A stretch of DNA of 58,367 nt from Acidimicrobiaceae bacterium (GTDB lineage: Bacteria; Actinomycetota; Acidimicrobiia; Acidimicrobiales; Aldehydirespiratoraceae), in the NCBI GenBank assembly GCA_009845995.1, contig VXYK01000005.1, positions 1 to 58,367 of the forward strand. Direction: 5' to 3'. Position 1 is the first letter of the stretch, and each line of letters opens with the position of its first letter. This document shows positions 6,876 to 15,401 of the stretch, in pieces. The position numbers and the translations under genes were made by a program. Under the pieces are notes generated by a model. The model was not told the DNA's origin and did not search any database. It worked only from the letters and a program-made list of their open reading frames with translations.

Positions 6876-8558
6876 TCAGGCACTTTCGTAAGGCAGGCGA
6901 TACTCAAGCAAAGACGATCGGCCGCTCATCGCGACAATCCGAAGATCGCACTCATTGCCGTGGGCATCGACGAGGTTGAGGACGTCTTCACCGACAGAGA
7001 AACGGACGGGTTGTTGTTGACCACCGTTGACGGCGACATTCGTGGTGTACAGGTACGTTCGTTGTGCGGTGTCGAGAATCGGACTGAGGCGGCCATCGAT
7101 ACCCGGCACGTAACCTGACTGGTCCGCAAAAATCACCGAACCGCCGTCGGCGAGACCATCAAAATCCACTTCCAGCGCGCCCTGCTCGGGAACCCAATCG
7201 CGGACGACCTTGGCCCTCAGTCCCTCTCCGGATGCGTACACAGTCATGGGAAGGTCCGTCGTGTACAGCTTGAGTCGAGCGACACCGGCGATGTCGCTCG
7301 TCGCACGCTGCCAAACGTTGTTGGGGTACAGCGCAAGGACATCCACGCCGGCGACGGGGGTTCCACCACAGGCAACCCGCACTGCGATATCCGCATCGAA
7401 CACTCCCAGCACCTCGTCGAACTGCACGAGCGGCACTATGGCGCACTCACCTCGCTCCTCAGCCTTCGCACCGCCATAAACAACCGTTTTGGCAGCCAGA
7501 TCCGGGACTATTTCGGCGACGCGGTCGAGCGAACGTACCCAGTCTGATCCGATCGTCACACCCGATTTCGCCTCGACGCCATTGATCCCTCGCTCGGTCT
7601 CATAGAACAGATCGCATTCGAGGCCATGCGAGTCGCGGAAGAACGAAATCCGGGGTTCGCGGCCGCGGTTGCAACAGTGCTTGGCCGCCTCGGCGACGAC
7701 GATGTTCTCAAAAAGTGCACCGCGCAATGGATGCGTCGCCACTTGACCCGGACTCTCTATACCCAGCAGGTAGCTCGCAAGACCCACATCGTAGAAGTAG
7801 AGCTTCGGGGACTTGACCAGTCGCTTGCGAATGTTCGCCGCGAAAGGCGGCAACAAGAACGCTATATAGCTGCGCTCCAGCAGAATCACCCATTGGCGAA
7901 TCGTCGTGTGCGACACCCCTACATCACCGCTGAGCGACGTCAGGTTCAACATCTGTCCGATGCGTCCGGCGCACAGTGCCACGAACCGCCTGAATGCCGA
8001 CAGGTCACCGACGCCGCCCATGCGGCGTACATCCCTTTCGACGTAAGTCTCAAAATAGTCGCCAAGCGCTTGGCGAGGCTCCAGTCGCTGATCAGCGATG
8101 CGCGGGTAGAAGCCGTTGAACACGACGTCGGAGAATACTTCGCTCGCGCCTGCGCGTCTGGATTCGTCAAGCGAGAAAGGCAGAAGGCGCAGCAGCGCTG
8201 TACGGCCGGCGAGTGACTGACCGACTGCCTCGGACAGCTTCAAGTTCTCGCTCCCTGTCAGCACGTACAGGCTGTTGCGGCCGTCCTCGTCGGCGATGAC
8301 CTGCAAGTAGGACAACAACGCAGGCACATGCTGTATTTCGTCGATGATCGCGGGAGTACCCAGATGCTGCAAAAACCCTCGAGGGTCGCTCTCTGCGAAA
8401 GCGCGTTCATCTGGGGCTTCGAGGCTGGCGTACGCCGCATCTCCGAATGTTGAACGGCAGAGCGTCGTTTTGCCCGCTTGCCGAGGCCCGGTCACCGTCA
8501 CAAACGGGTATTGGCGAAACAATTTTGTCAACTGTCCGGTGATCACCCGTTCGATCAT
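6876..8558 (-). CDS. DUF4143-type AAA ATPase with C-terminal extension
   Basis: The first ~390 residues are a standard AAA_14/DUF4143 protein: Walker A GPRQAGKT (24-31), Walker B AIIDEIQ, arginine-containing GSENLKLSE sensor region, and the DUF4143 nuclease-like/winged-helix part with EAKSG. Family members are usually 380-450 aa. This one is 560 aa and continues with a beta-rich carboxypeptidase-regulatory-like segment (VACGGTPVAGVDVLALYP) and a second module with GGSVIFADQSGY, RTYLYTTN, GGQQQPV and a LEYRLPYE ending. The start is the ATG giving MIERVITG; upstream codons are open but unlike the family. Function of these ATPases is poorly defined. A 9-bp inverted repeat lies 25 bp upstream. 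Confidence 0.8.
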   Translation of the reverse strand: MIERVITGQLTKLFRQYPFVTVTGPRQAGKTTLCRSTFGDAAYASLEAPDERAFAESDPRGFLQHLGTPAIIDEIQHVPALLSYLQVIADEDGRNSLYVLTGSENLKLSEAVGQSLAGRTALLRLLPFSLDESRRAGASEVFSDVVFNGFYPRIADQRLEPRQALGDYFETYVERDVRRMGGVGDLSAFRRFVALCAGRIGQMLNLTSLSGDVGVSHTTIRQWVILLERSYIAFLLPPFAANIRKRLVKSPKLYFYDVGLASYLLGIESPGQVATHPLRGALFENIVVAEAAKHCCNRGREPRISFFRDSHGLECDLFYETERGINGVEAKSGVTIGSDWVRSLDRVAEIVPDLAAKTVVYGGAKAEERGECAIVPLVQFDEVLGVFDADIAVRVACGGTPVAGVDVLALYPNNVWQRATSDIAGVARLKLYTTDLPMTVYASGEGLRAKVVRDWVPEQGALEVDFDGLADGGSVIFADQSGYVPGIDGRLSPILDTAQRTYLYTTNVAVNGGQQQPVRFSVGEDVLNLVDAHGNECDLRIVAMSGRSSLLEYRLPYESA

Positions 8559-8582
8559 GGTCAAAACGTAACCAGTGAATTG

Positions 8583-8613
8583 CACAATCTGCAAGTTGCA
8601 CACACAGATTGTG
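8583..8613. promoter_or_regulatory. 9-bp inverted repeat upstream of the AAA ATPase gene
   Basis: CACAATCTG (8583-8591) and CAGATTGTG (8605-8613) are perfect inverted repeats 13 bp apart, in the 58-bp gap between udgB and the ATPase gene. Position just before the start and the A/T-rich character suggest an operator. No T-run follows, so it is a poor terminator for udgB. Confidence 0.45.
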
Positions 8614-8616
8614 AAA

Positions 8617-9330
8617 TTACGGCCTCCGCGCCTCAAGTTCGCGGGCACGGGAGAAAATTGCATCAAGCATCGGCTCGGTCAACCGGCCGGTGAAGGTGTT
8701 TTGCTGGCTCACATGAAAACAACAAAGCAACGTCATTCCGTTGTCGATGGGAATCTCTCGACCGTGGGCAAACTTGGGACGAGGTCGAATTCCGAAGTGC
8801 CGACAGATCACATTGTGCGCGAAACCTCCCAACACCACGATGACCTTGACTGAGCTGAGAGCAGCCAGTTCAGCCACCAAGAATGGGTGACAATTGTCGC
8901 GCTCGTCCGGCGTCGGTTTGTTGGCCACCGGCGCACATTTCACCGGCGACGTGATCCAAGCCCCCGACAACGTCAAACCGTCATCGCGGTTCGTTGACGA
9001 CTCCTGGGAGGCGTAGCCTGCGCGCCACAACGCCCGATACAGCCAATCACCCGAGCGGTCACCGGTGAACATGCGCCCGGTGCGATTGGCGCCATGGGCT
9101 GCAGGGGCCAACCCGAGCACCAGCAAACAAGCCTCTGGGTCGCCGAAACCGGGTACCGGTCTAGCCCAATACTGCTCATCACGGTAAGCCGCGCGCTTGG
9201 TGCGGCCGACCCGTTCACGCCACTCAACCAGCCGAGGACACCGGCGGCACTCAACAACCTCACTCTCGATCTGATCAAGCCCCGGAAACTGATCATCCAG
9301 GGCGCCAGAACTCGGATCGGGCGATTGCAT
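8617..9330 (-). CDS. family 5 uracil-DNA glycosylase (UdgB-like)
   Basis: Excises uracil and deaminated purines from DNA in base-excision repair. The 237-residue protein has the family 4/5 Fe-S cysteines (C28 and C31 in CRRC, later PVKC and RDNC), motif 1 GLAPAAHGANRTGRMFTGD, and motif 2 HVSQQNTFTG, which is characteristic of UdgB. Start choice is uncertain: MQSPDPSS at 9330 is used; an in-frame ATG at 9360 would overlap the divergent phosphatase start by two bases. The gene precedes the DUF4143 ATPase gene on the same strand. Confidence 0.9.
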   Translation of the reverse strand: MQSPDPSSGALDDQFPGLDQIESEVVECRRCPRLVEWRERVGRTKRAAYRDEQYWARPVPGFGDPEACLLVLGLAPAAHGANRTGRMFTGDRSGDWLYRALWRAGYASQESSTNRDDGLTLSGAWITSPVKCAPVANKPTPDERDNCHPFLVAELAALSSVKVIVVLGGFAHNVICRHFGIRPRPKFAHGREIPIDNGMTLLCCFHVSQQNTFTGRLTEPMLDAIFSRARELEARRP

Positions 9331-9358
9331 CACCCACAGGGTACGTTGTGCAGCAGCC

Positions 9359-10006
9359 ATGGCCCGCAAATCAGACACCCCGAAGCCAACGCTGGTGCTT
9401 TTTGTGCGCCACGGAAAGACGCCCACAACCGGGGCGTCACTCCCAGGCAGAGCACCGGGCCTCCATCTCTCAGACGTTGGGGTAACGCAAGCCGAAGCCG
9501 CGGCAAACCGGATCGCTGCACTCGACTCCGTTGGTGCCGTATACGCGTCGCCGATGGAACGAACACAACAAACCGCAAGGCCGATCGCCCGAGCCCTGAA
9601 ACTCCGAGTGCGAAAGTCCCTTGGACTGATCGAATGCGACTTCGGGACATGGACAGGACGCAAACTCAACGATCTCGCCAAGTTGCCAGAGTGGAAGAGA
9701 GTCCAGCGCTATCCGAGCGGATTTCGGTTCCCGCGTGGCGAATCATTCGCTGAAATGCAGAGTCGCGCTCTGGACGCCGTCCACAATCTCGTCGCCGCCC
9801 ATCCCGAAGAGACCATCGTGGCCGTGTCGCACGCTGACGTCATCAAAGCAATCGTGGCATCGGCAACCGGCACCCACCTTGACCTGTTCCAGCGCATTGT
9901 GGTGTCGCCTTGCTCCATCACTGCGATTCTCTACACCTCCGAAGGCCCAATCGTCTTGACCGTAAACTCGACGGGTGACGACCTCACAACCCTGGTGCCG
10001 TCATGA
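9359..10006 (+). CDS. histidine phosphatase family protein (MSMEG_4193-like)
   Basis: A 215-residue phosphoglycerate-mutase-fold phosphatase with the catalytic LFVRHGKT motif near residue 17, a second arginine/glutamate set (SPMERTQQTARPI, LIECDFG) and the C-terminal catalytic histidine in VAVSHADVIKAIV. It is the first gene of a conserved actinobacterial trio with DUF3090 and a SCO1664-family protein, and its TGA overlaps the next ATG. The physiological substrate of this subgroup is not known. Confidence 0.85.
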   Translation: MARKSDTPKPTLVLFVRHGKTPTTGASLPGRAPGLHLSDVGVTQAEAAANRIAALDSVGAVYASPMERTQQTARPIARALKLRVRKSLGLIECDFGTWTGRKLNDLAKLPEWKRVQRYPSGFRFPRGESFAEMQSRALDAVHNLVAAHPEETIVAVSHADVIKAIVASATGTHLDLFQRIVVSPCSITAILYTSEGPIVLTVNSTGDDLTTLVPS

Positions 10007-10497
10007 GCCAATCCTTCGATTTTCGAGAACTCGACTTTCTCACAGTCGGAACCCTCGGTCCGAGGGGCCAACGAGAGTTCTTTCTCCAAGCCCGTAGCGA
10101 GGGTCGGCTGGTATCGCTGAAGGTCGAGAAGCAGCAAGTGGCGGCGCTGGCCGAATACCTGGACCGAGTGCTGAAGGAACTTCCCGAAGGAGTGGGTGAA
10201 ATCGGTGATCCGCCCCAAGACCTCGACCTGCGAGAGCCGGTCGTGGCGGAGTGGGCTGTCGCCAGTCTCGCTATCGCTTACGCCCAGGAACTCGACCGTC
10301 TCGTTGTCGTGGCGGAATCGTTCGTCGACGACGAAGACGAGGAACCGTTCCAAGCCCGTTTCTTCTTGCAGCGAGGCGAGGTCGCAGGACTCATCGGACG
10401 CGCTCGAACGGTCGTTGCGGCCGGCCGGCCGCCGTGCCTGTATTGCGGTCAGCCGCTTGAGACCCGTAACGGCGACTGGTGCCCGTGCCGAAACTGA
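10003..10497 (+). CDS. DUF3090 family protein
   Basis: A 164-residue actinobacterial conserved protein. The N-terminal part (FDFRELDFLTVGTLGPRGQR) is diagnostic for DUF3090, and the C terminus ends in a small zinc-ribbon-like pair, CLYCGQP and WCPC. It overlaps the preceding phosphatase by four bases (ATGA) and is followed by the SCO1664-family gene, an arrangement widespread in actinobacteria and usually near mshC. No biochemical role is established. Confidence 0.88.
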   Translation: MSQSFDFRELDFLTVGTLGPRGQREFFLQARSEGRLVSLKVEKQQVAALAEYLDRVLKELPEGVGEIGDPPQDLDLREPVVAEWAVASLAIAYAQELDRLVVVAESFVDDEDEEPFQARFFLQRGEVAGLIGRARTVVAAGRPPCLYCGQPLETRNGDWCPCRN

Positions 10498-10507
10498 CTC
10501 TGCTAGC

Positions 10508-10530
10508 GCCGGGCGTAGCCGGAGCCGCGG
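10508..10530 (+). repeat. dispersed 23-bp repeat, copy 1
   Basis: GCCGGGCGTAGCCGGAGCC followed by GCGG. The same motif occurs at 22945, 39567, 52364 and 52397. Here it fills the DUF3090/SCO1664 spacer. Confidence 0.75.
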
Positions 10531-10552
10531 CGGGCGCGTGCCGGGCGGCGAG

Positions 10553-11302
10553 ATGAGCGAGGACGAGTCGCCGTTTTTTGATCGCGAGCCGATCGACACC
10601 GCACGGGCGCTGACGCTGCTCAGCGATGGCGATTTGGAGCTCGTCGGGCGGATGCCGTACTCCTCGAACGCAACGTTTCTCGTCAATCTCTGTCATGAAG
10701 GGTTGAGAGCGCAGGCGATCTACAAACCACTTCAGGGAGAGCGCCCCCTTTGGGACTTCCCAGACGGGCTGTATCGAAGAGAGGTAGCAGCCTTTCTGGT
10801 CGCCGATTGTCTCGGTTGGGAACTGGTCCCTCCCACCGTCGTGCGCGACGACGCTCCACTCGAAACGGGAGCACTGCAGCTCTTCATGCCCCATGAATTC
10901 GATGAGCACTATTTCACGCTGCACGAGTCCGGCGACCGCTATGACGACTCTTTTCGGCAGATCTGCGCGCTCGACCTGGTGATCAACAACACCGATCGAA
11001 AATCAGGGCACTGTCTGCTGGGAACCGACGGCCGAATCTGGGCAATCGACCACGGCCTGGCATTTCATCACCAGTTCAAACTCCGCACTGTGCTGTGGGA
11101 CTTCGCCGGCGAGCCACTGCCCGATCCCTTACGAGCCGACCTTTGGCGGTTGATCGACCGGGGAATACCCGATTCAGTCGCGGCTCTTCTCGACCCGCTG
11201 GAACAAGACGCGATGCTCACCCGCACCAAGGCCCTAGCGACCAGCGGAGCCTTCCCACGCGGCGACAGCAACCGACACCGCTGGCCCTGGCCACTGGTAT
11301 AG
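10553..11302 (+). CDS. SCO1664 family protein (kinase-fold)
   Basis: A 249-residue protein of the SCO1664 family, distantly related to PI3/4-kinase and HipA-like folds: [15 protein letters not shown] near residue 58, [13 protein letters not shown] (catalytic-loop-like) and [11 protein letters not shown] (metal-binding Asp). The ATG at 10553 begins directly after the dispersed repeat; no strong ribosome-binding site is visible. Third gene of the conserved phosphatase/DUF3090 operon. Substrate unknown. Confidence 0.85.
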   Translation: MSEDESPFFDREPIDTARALTLLSDGDLELVGRMPYSSNATFLVNLCHEGLRAQAIYKPLQGERPLWDFPDGLYRREVAAFLVADCLGWELVPPTVVRDDAPLETGALQLFMPHEFDEHYFTLHESGDRYDDSFRQICALDLVINNTDRKSGHCLLGTDGRIWAIDHGLAFHHQFKLRTVLWDFAGEPLPDPLRADLWRLIDRGIPDSVAALLDPLEQDAMLTRTKALATSGAFPRGDSNRHRWPWPLV

Positions 11303-11363
11303 GGCAGCTTCAACAGCCGCCATTCAACCGGCACTAATCAACAGGTGTGGAAAAGTCTGTGCA

Positions 11364-11383
11364 TTTTGTCATAAACGACAAAA
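11364..11383. terminator. candidate bidirectional terminator
   Basis: TTTTGTC (11364-11370) and GACAAAA (11377-11383) form a hairpin with a 6-nt loop between the convergent SCO1664-family gene and etfA. The stem ends in A/T on both sides, giving a short U-run in either direction. Confidence 0.45.
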
Positions 11384-11422
11384 GCCGATAACGCCCCAAG
11401 ATTGCAGCCGTTCGACGACTGG

Positions 11423-12391
11423 TCAGTTGCTGAGCGCCTCAATCAGCTTGGGTATAACTCTGTGGACATCACCCACGATGCCGAGATCTGCAAATGCAAA
11501 GATGGGTGCCTCAGAATCCTTGTTGATAGCGATGATGTTCTTCGAACCCTTCATGCCAACAAGGTGCTGGGTCGCTCCGGAAATACCGCAGGCGATGTAA
11601 ACCGTCGGTTTCACAACCTTGCCGGTTTGACCGACCTGATAGCTGTAGGGAACCCAGCCGGCGTCAACTATGGCGCGACTAGCGCCAGGAGCGGCACCCA
11701 CAGCTTTGGCCAGGTCCTCGATCATCGAATAGGCCTCTTTGTCGCCTAGACCACGGCCACCCGAGACAACGATGTTGGCTTCATCAAGTTTGGGACCGTC
11801 CGACTCTTCGGCAAAGGTCGCAATGACACGTGCAGAGCCGGCTGCACCAAGCTCTCCAACGTCGAGATCCTCGACATCGGCTTCAGCGCCGCCCACAGGC
11901 TCCGCCACAAACGATTTCGGCCTGACCAAGAAGATCCCCGGGTTACCCGAGGTGTTCTTGGTCATCACATCGGTTGCCCCACCGAAAATCGGCTCGCTGC
12001 CAAGCAGGTCATCGCCTTCAAGGACAAGATCAACAATATTTGTGATGACGGGCGAGTTGAGCTTGACCGACAACCGGCCGGCAACATCACGTCCATCTTG
12101 GGTCGTGCCGACCATGAACGCATCGGGTGCGTCCACGTCACCGCTCCGGATCGCCTCGGCAACCGCGGCGGCGACCGAAACACCCTGCATCGCTCCATCA
12201 AGGTCACCGGTGCCGTAGACGGTCTCAGTGCCATGGTCACCGAGTTCGGTTGCGTAATCGTCAGCGTCGGCGCCCATGAACACCTCGACGGTGTCAGCGA
12301 TCTCGCGGGCTTTCGCCAGCATTTCCAAAGTGATTGTGGCTACGGCGTCGCCGTTGGCTTCGCCGAACACCCAGATCTTCTCGAGTCCCAT
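11423..12391 (-). CDS. etfA: electron transfer flavoprotein subunit alpha
   Basis: FAD-binding subunit that passes electrons from acyl-CoA and other dehydrogenases to the respiratory chain. The 322-residue protein has the C-terminal FAD domain in order: [38 protein letters not shown] and NKDSEAPIF. It starts 12 bases after etfB with GGAGG correctly spaced before the ATG. The beta-alpha order and tight spacing indicate one operon. Confidence 0.96.
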   Translation of the reverse strand: MGLEKIWVFGEANGDAVATITLEMLAKAREIADTVEVFMGADADDYATELGDHGTETVYGTGDLDGAMQGVSVAAAVAEAIRSGDVDAPDAFMVGTTQDGRDVAGRLSVKLNSPVITNIVDLVLEGDDLLGSEPIFGGATDVMTKNTSGNPGIFLVRPKSFVAEPVGGAEADVEDLDVGELGAAGSARVIATFAEESDGPKLDEANIVVSGGRGLGDKEAYSMIEDLAKAVGAAPGASRAIVDAGWVPYSYQVGQTGKVVKPTVYIACGISGATQHLVGMKGSKNIIAINKDSEAPIFAFADLGIVGDVHRVIPKLIEALSN

Positions 12392-12403
12392 ATCGTTTCC
12401 TCC

Positions 12404-13183
12404 CTACAGAACCTTGAGTTCGTCGAGGAAGGCCACAATGCGCTCGTGGGCGTCCCCCTCATCTTCGATCACTTCGCCGGCATCACGAGTGGGAGCGTCC
12501 GCCACGCTGACAATCTCCTGACCGCCGCCGGCCCAACCAACAGATCCCGCATCAATTCCGAGATCGCCGATGCCGAGTTCGTCGACCGGTTTCGACTTGG
12601 CCGACATGATCCCTTTGAAAGAGGGATAACGCGGTTCCACCACGCCTGCCGTCACCGATACCACCACGGGCAGCGGACATTCGACATCGTCGTAGCCCGC
12701 CTCGGTTTGGCGCTGCACCTTGGCTACACCTTCTTCAACGGCAACTGCTTTGGCAAACGTCACCGAGGGGAGCTCCAACAGTTCAGCCACCATTTCAGGC
12801 ACCGTGCCTGTGTAACCGTCGCTCGACTCGGTCGCCGCCAACACCAGGTCAGGTTCGCTGCGAGCAATAGCAGCAGCGAGAACCCTGGCTGTGCCGAGAG
12901 CGTCGGTGCCTTTGAGCGCTTCGTCGCTGACCAGCGTTGCGCTGTCGGCGCCCATTGCCAGCGCAGTGCGCAGACCGGTCACCTGATTGTCGGGGGCCAT
13001 CGAGACGAGATGCACCGATCCGGCACCAGCGGTGTCGACGAGTTGCAAAGCCATCTCGACTCCGTAACTGTCAGATTCGTCGAGAATCAGCTTCTGATCA
13101 CGGACGAGCGTCTTGGTTTGGGGATCAAGCGCACCTGGGTCGGCCGGGTCGGGGATCTGTTTAACGCATACAACGACTTTCAT
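12404..13183 (-). CDS. etfB: electron transfer flavoprotein subunit beta
   Basis: AMP-binding partner of EtfA. Start chosen at the ATG giving MKVVVCVKQIPDP, the typical EtfB N terminus (259 aa); the open frame extends 64 codons upstream without similarity. The signature region VECPLPVVVSVTAGVVEPRYPSF is present near residue 175. First gene of etfBA, divergent from the lipid kinase gene with 57 bp between them. Confidence 0.96.
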   Translation of the reverse strand: MKVVVCVKQIPDPADPGALDPQTKTLVRDQKLILDESDSYGVEMALQLVDTAGAGSVHLVSMAPDNQVTGLRTALAMGADSATLVSDEALKGTDALGTARVLAAAIARSEPDLVLAATESSDGYTGTVPEMVAELLELPSVTFAKAVAVEEGVAKVQRQTEAGYDDVECPLPVVVSVTAGVVEPRYPSFKGIMSAKSKPVDELGIGDLGIDAGSVGWAGGGQEIVSVADAPTRDAGEVIEDEGDAHERIVAFLDELKVL

Positions 13184-13240
13184 AGCCCACGAGTCTGCCA
13201 GCGAGGTTGCCGAATGCCTATCTGAGTTGAGCGGATAGTT

Positions 13241-14170
13241 TTGTTGTTCTTGCGCATCCTCTTCATCGTCAATTCTGTCGCTTCCTCGGTCACGGCCCGC
13301 CGTCGGGTGATCACCTACAAGATTCTGTCGGCTGATCACAACGTGACCCTGGCCGAAACCAGTCGTGCGGGGCATGCCACGCGCCTCGCGCAGTCTGCAG
13401 CCAACGACAACTACGACCTCGTTGTCGTGCTTGGAGGCGACGGAACTGTGAATGAAGCCGCAAACGGCCTTGCGGGTACCGAGACCGCTTTGGCGACACT
13501 CCCCGGGGGTTCAACCAATGTGCTCGCCCGCATACTCGGTCTTCCCGACGACCCCGCTGATGCTTCCCTGGTCCTGCTCGACGCCATCGACCGTGGTTCG
13601 ATTCACCGCATCGGTCTAGGAGCAGTCGAGGGTCGATACTTCTTGTTCCATTGCGGTGTCGGCTTCGATGCAGCGGTCGTGGAACAAGTCGAGACGCGTG
13701 GTCCGTGGAAACGCTGGGCCGGCCATCCCCTGTTCGTCTGGGCTGCGCTCGACACCTGGCTCCGGGGGGTCGACCGTCGAAAGGCTTCGGTACGGGCCAT
13801 CGGGCCGAACGGTGAAGAGCTGTCCGAGGGTTTCTTGACGGTGGTTATGAACACCAATCCCTATACGTACCTGGGCAACCGTCCTATCGACCTGGTTCCG
13901 GGACTCACCCTCAAGGATCCACTCGCAGTGGTCACCCTCGAAGAGCTTCGACTCTCCAGTCTCGGCCCCGTCTTGGCCGGTGCGTTGCGGGGTAGAGAGC
14001 TGAGTGAGCGGCGCAACGTTGACATCCGCACCGACATGCGTTCGTTGGTCATCGAATGTGACCCTCCGGCGCCGTATCAGGTTGACGGCGACTATCTCGG
14101 CGCGAGCAAACGGTTGCGATTCACCTGGACACCTGAGCGTCTCTCATTGTTGATGCCCGAACCTCCCTAG
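13241..14170 (+). CDS. diacylglycerol/lipid kinase family protein
   Basis: ATP-dependent lipid kinase of the DAGK catalytic family, likely acting at the membrane in phospholipid turnover. Motifs: LGGDGTVNEAANGL (GGDGT at 65-69), LPGGSTNVLARILG (88-100), and a C-terminal VDGDYLG. No ATG is available near the expected N terminus; TTG codons at 13241, 13244 and 13250 are candidates, so the first few residues are uncertain. It points at the GDPD gene, another lipid-headgroup enzyme. Confidence 0.88.
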   Translation: MLFLRILFIVNSVASSVTARRRVITYKILSADHNVTLAETSRAGHATRLAQSAANDNYDLVVVLGGDGTVNEAANGLAGTETALATLPGGSTNVLARILGLPDDPADASLVLLDAIDRGSIHRIGLGAVEGRYFLFHCGVGFDAAVVEQVETRGPWKRWAGHPLFVWAALDTWLRGVDRRKASVRAIGPNGEELSEGFLTVVMNTNPYTYLGNRPIDLVPGLTLKDPLAVVTLEELRLSSLGPVLAGALRGRELSERRNVDIRTDMRSLVIECDPPAPYQVDGDYLGASKRLRFTWTPERLSLLMPEPP

Positions 14171-14185
14171 TTCGCGGGCCACGGG

Positions 14186-14875
14186 TCAGCCGCGCTGGTC
14201 GATGATGCTCCTCGCCACATCAGGAACGTTGGTGCAGATTCCGTCGACCCCGATCTCGATGAGTTCAACCATCCGCTCCGGGTCATCGACGGTCCACACG
14301 TTCACCAGCAGCCCCGCAGCATGGGCCCGGTTGACGAAATTGACATCTACAAGGACGTCCCAGGGATGGATAGTGGTCATCTCGTGGGCGACCGCACGAC
14401 CGATGGCACTGGCTGGATCGGTCATCTCATACAACAACCACCCGCAAGGAATCGAAGGGTCGACAGCACGGATCCGATCAACTGCGTCGATGTTGAACGA
14501 GGTGATCAGCGCTCGTTGGGGGCCGAGATATGCCTGTACCAAACCCGCGACTGCATCTGCGACGAGGTGATCTTCGTCGTAGTCGGGATCGTTTGGAAGA
14601 TTCTTGATCTCAATGTTGACACTGATCGCCTCGCAGGCTTCGAGCGCCTCAGCGAGATTCGGGATGTAGGGCGGCAGTTCGTCGCTGGAGACTTCGGCAA
14701 GTATCCGTCCATCGGCGAGGTGGGCGTCGTGATGGACCACGACGACACCGTCGGCGGCGCGGCGAGCATCGAGTTCGACCCATTCGGCGCCCATAGTCTG
14801 GGCTAGGCGAAACGCAGGCAACGTGTTCTCCTGGGCTGCCTTGGACGCTCCTCGATGTGCGATCACGTAGGTCAT
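14186..14875 (-). CDS. glycerophosphodiester phosphodiesterase
   Basis: Hydrolyses glycerophosphodiesters to glycerol-3-phosphate and an alcohol. The 229-residue protein begins MTYVIAHRGAS (catalytic H7, R8) with E16-N17-T18, VELDARRAADG and VVHHD following, IEIKN in the middle and the C-terminal VNVWTVDDPERM. No signal peptide with this start, so probably cytosolic. Convergent with the lipid kinase gene, 15 bp apart. Confidence 0.92.
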   Translation of the reverse strand: MTYVIAHRGASKAAQENTLPAFRLAQTMGAEWVELDARRAADGVVVVHHDAHLADGRILAEVSSDELPPYIPNLAEALEACEAISVNIEIKNLPNDPDYDEDHLVADAVAGLVQAYLGPQRALITSFNIDAVDRIRAVDPSIPCGWLLYEMTDPASAIGRAVAHEMTTIHPWDVLVDVNFVNRAHAAGLLVNVWTVDDPERMVELIEIGVDGICTNVPDVARSIIDQRG

Positions 14876-14965
14876 TACCCAGAGTCTCGCGGATATCGGC
14901 CCGACAAGTACACCGGTTTGCTCGTTGTTGATTGAGAAAAAAGAGAACAAGTTTCAAGAAAACCC

Positions 14966-14995
14966 TTGCGGGGAAGTAGAACCTGTTCCTATTAT
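14966..14995 (+). promoter_or_regulatory. candidate sigma-70-type promoter of whiB
   Basis: TTGCGG (14966-14971) and TATTAT (14990-14995) are 18 bp apart, about 63 bp before the whiB start, in a 183-bp gap that is unusually A/T-rich for this genome. The rest of the gap shows nothing else recognisable. Confidence 0.45.
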
Positions 14996-15058
14996 TGCCA
15001 GATCGCTGGGAGACCAACGACGCTAGCTGGCCAAAAAAGGTGCAGTAGGAGGACAAAC

Positions 15059-15352
15059 GTGGCCCTTACAGCCGAAGCTTTCGCATCCGCAATCGACTGG
15101 CGAGTTGACGCGGCATGCCGCGACACAGACCCAGCCCTGTTCTTTCCGGTTGGAACCACCGGACCCGCAGTCGACCAGATCGCATCCGCCAAAGAGGTCT
15201 GTTACTCATGCCTCTGCAAGGACGCATGCCTCGATTTTGCGCTGTCCACCAACCAGGACACCGGTGTGTGGGGCGGCACGTCCGAAGAAGAGCGCCGAAA
15301 CATCCGTCGGCGCCTGCGCGCAGCAGCAGCCCTGGCGAAACCACTCGCCTAA
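15059..15352 (+). CDS. whiB: WhiB-family iron-sulfur transcriptional regulator (WhiB1-like position)
   Basis: A 97-residue Wbl protein with four conserved cysteines for a 4Fe-4S cluster (C20, C48, C51, C57; the last three in CYSCLCKDAC), the GVWGG turn and a basic C-terminal tail (RRNIRRRLR) that binds DNA with sigma factor. Wbl proteins respond to NO/O2 and redox state. The GTG is chosen because AGGAGGA lies five bases upstream. Convergent pairing with a pdtaS-like kinase is the arrangement around whiB1 in mycobacteria. Confidence 0.93.
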   Translation: MALTAEAFASAIDWRVDAACRDTDPALFFPVGTTGPAVDQIASAKEVCYSCLCKDACLDFALSTNQDTGVWGGTSEEERRNIRRRLRAAAALAKPLA

Positions 15353-15401
15353 CCACGCCGCGCGCCTAACCACGCAGCCAGCAGAACGGACGCAACAAGC
15401 C

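Noticed and set aside
11345..11356. DnaA-box-like TTTTCCACA (minus strand) near etfA
   Set aside because: A single box with one mismatch, no clustering, no AT-rich unwinding region and no dnaA/dnaN nearby, so not an origin.
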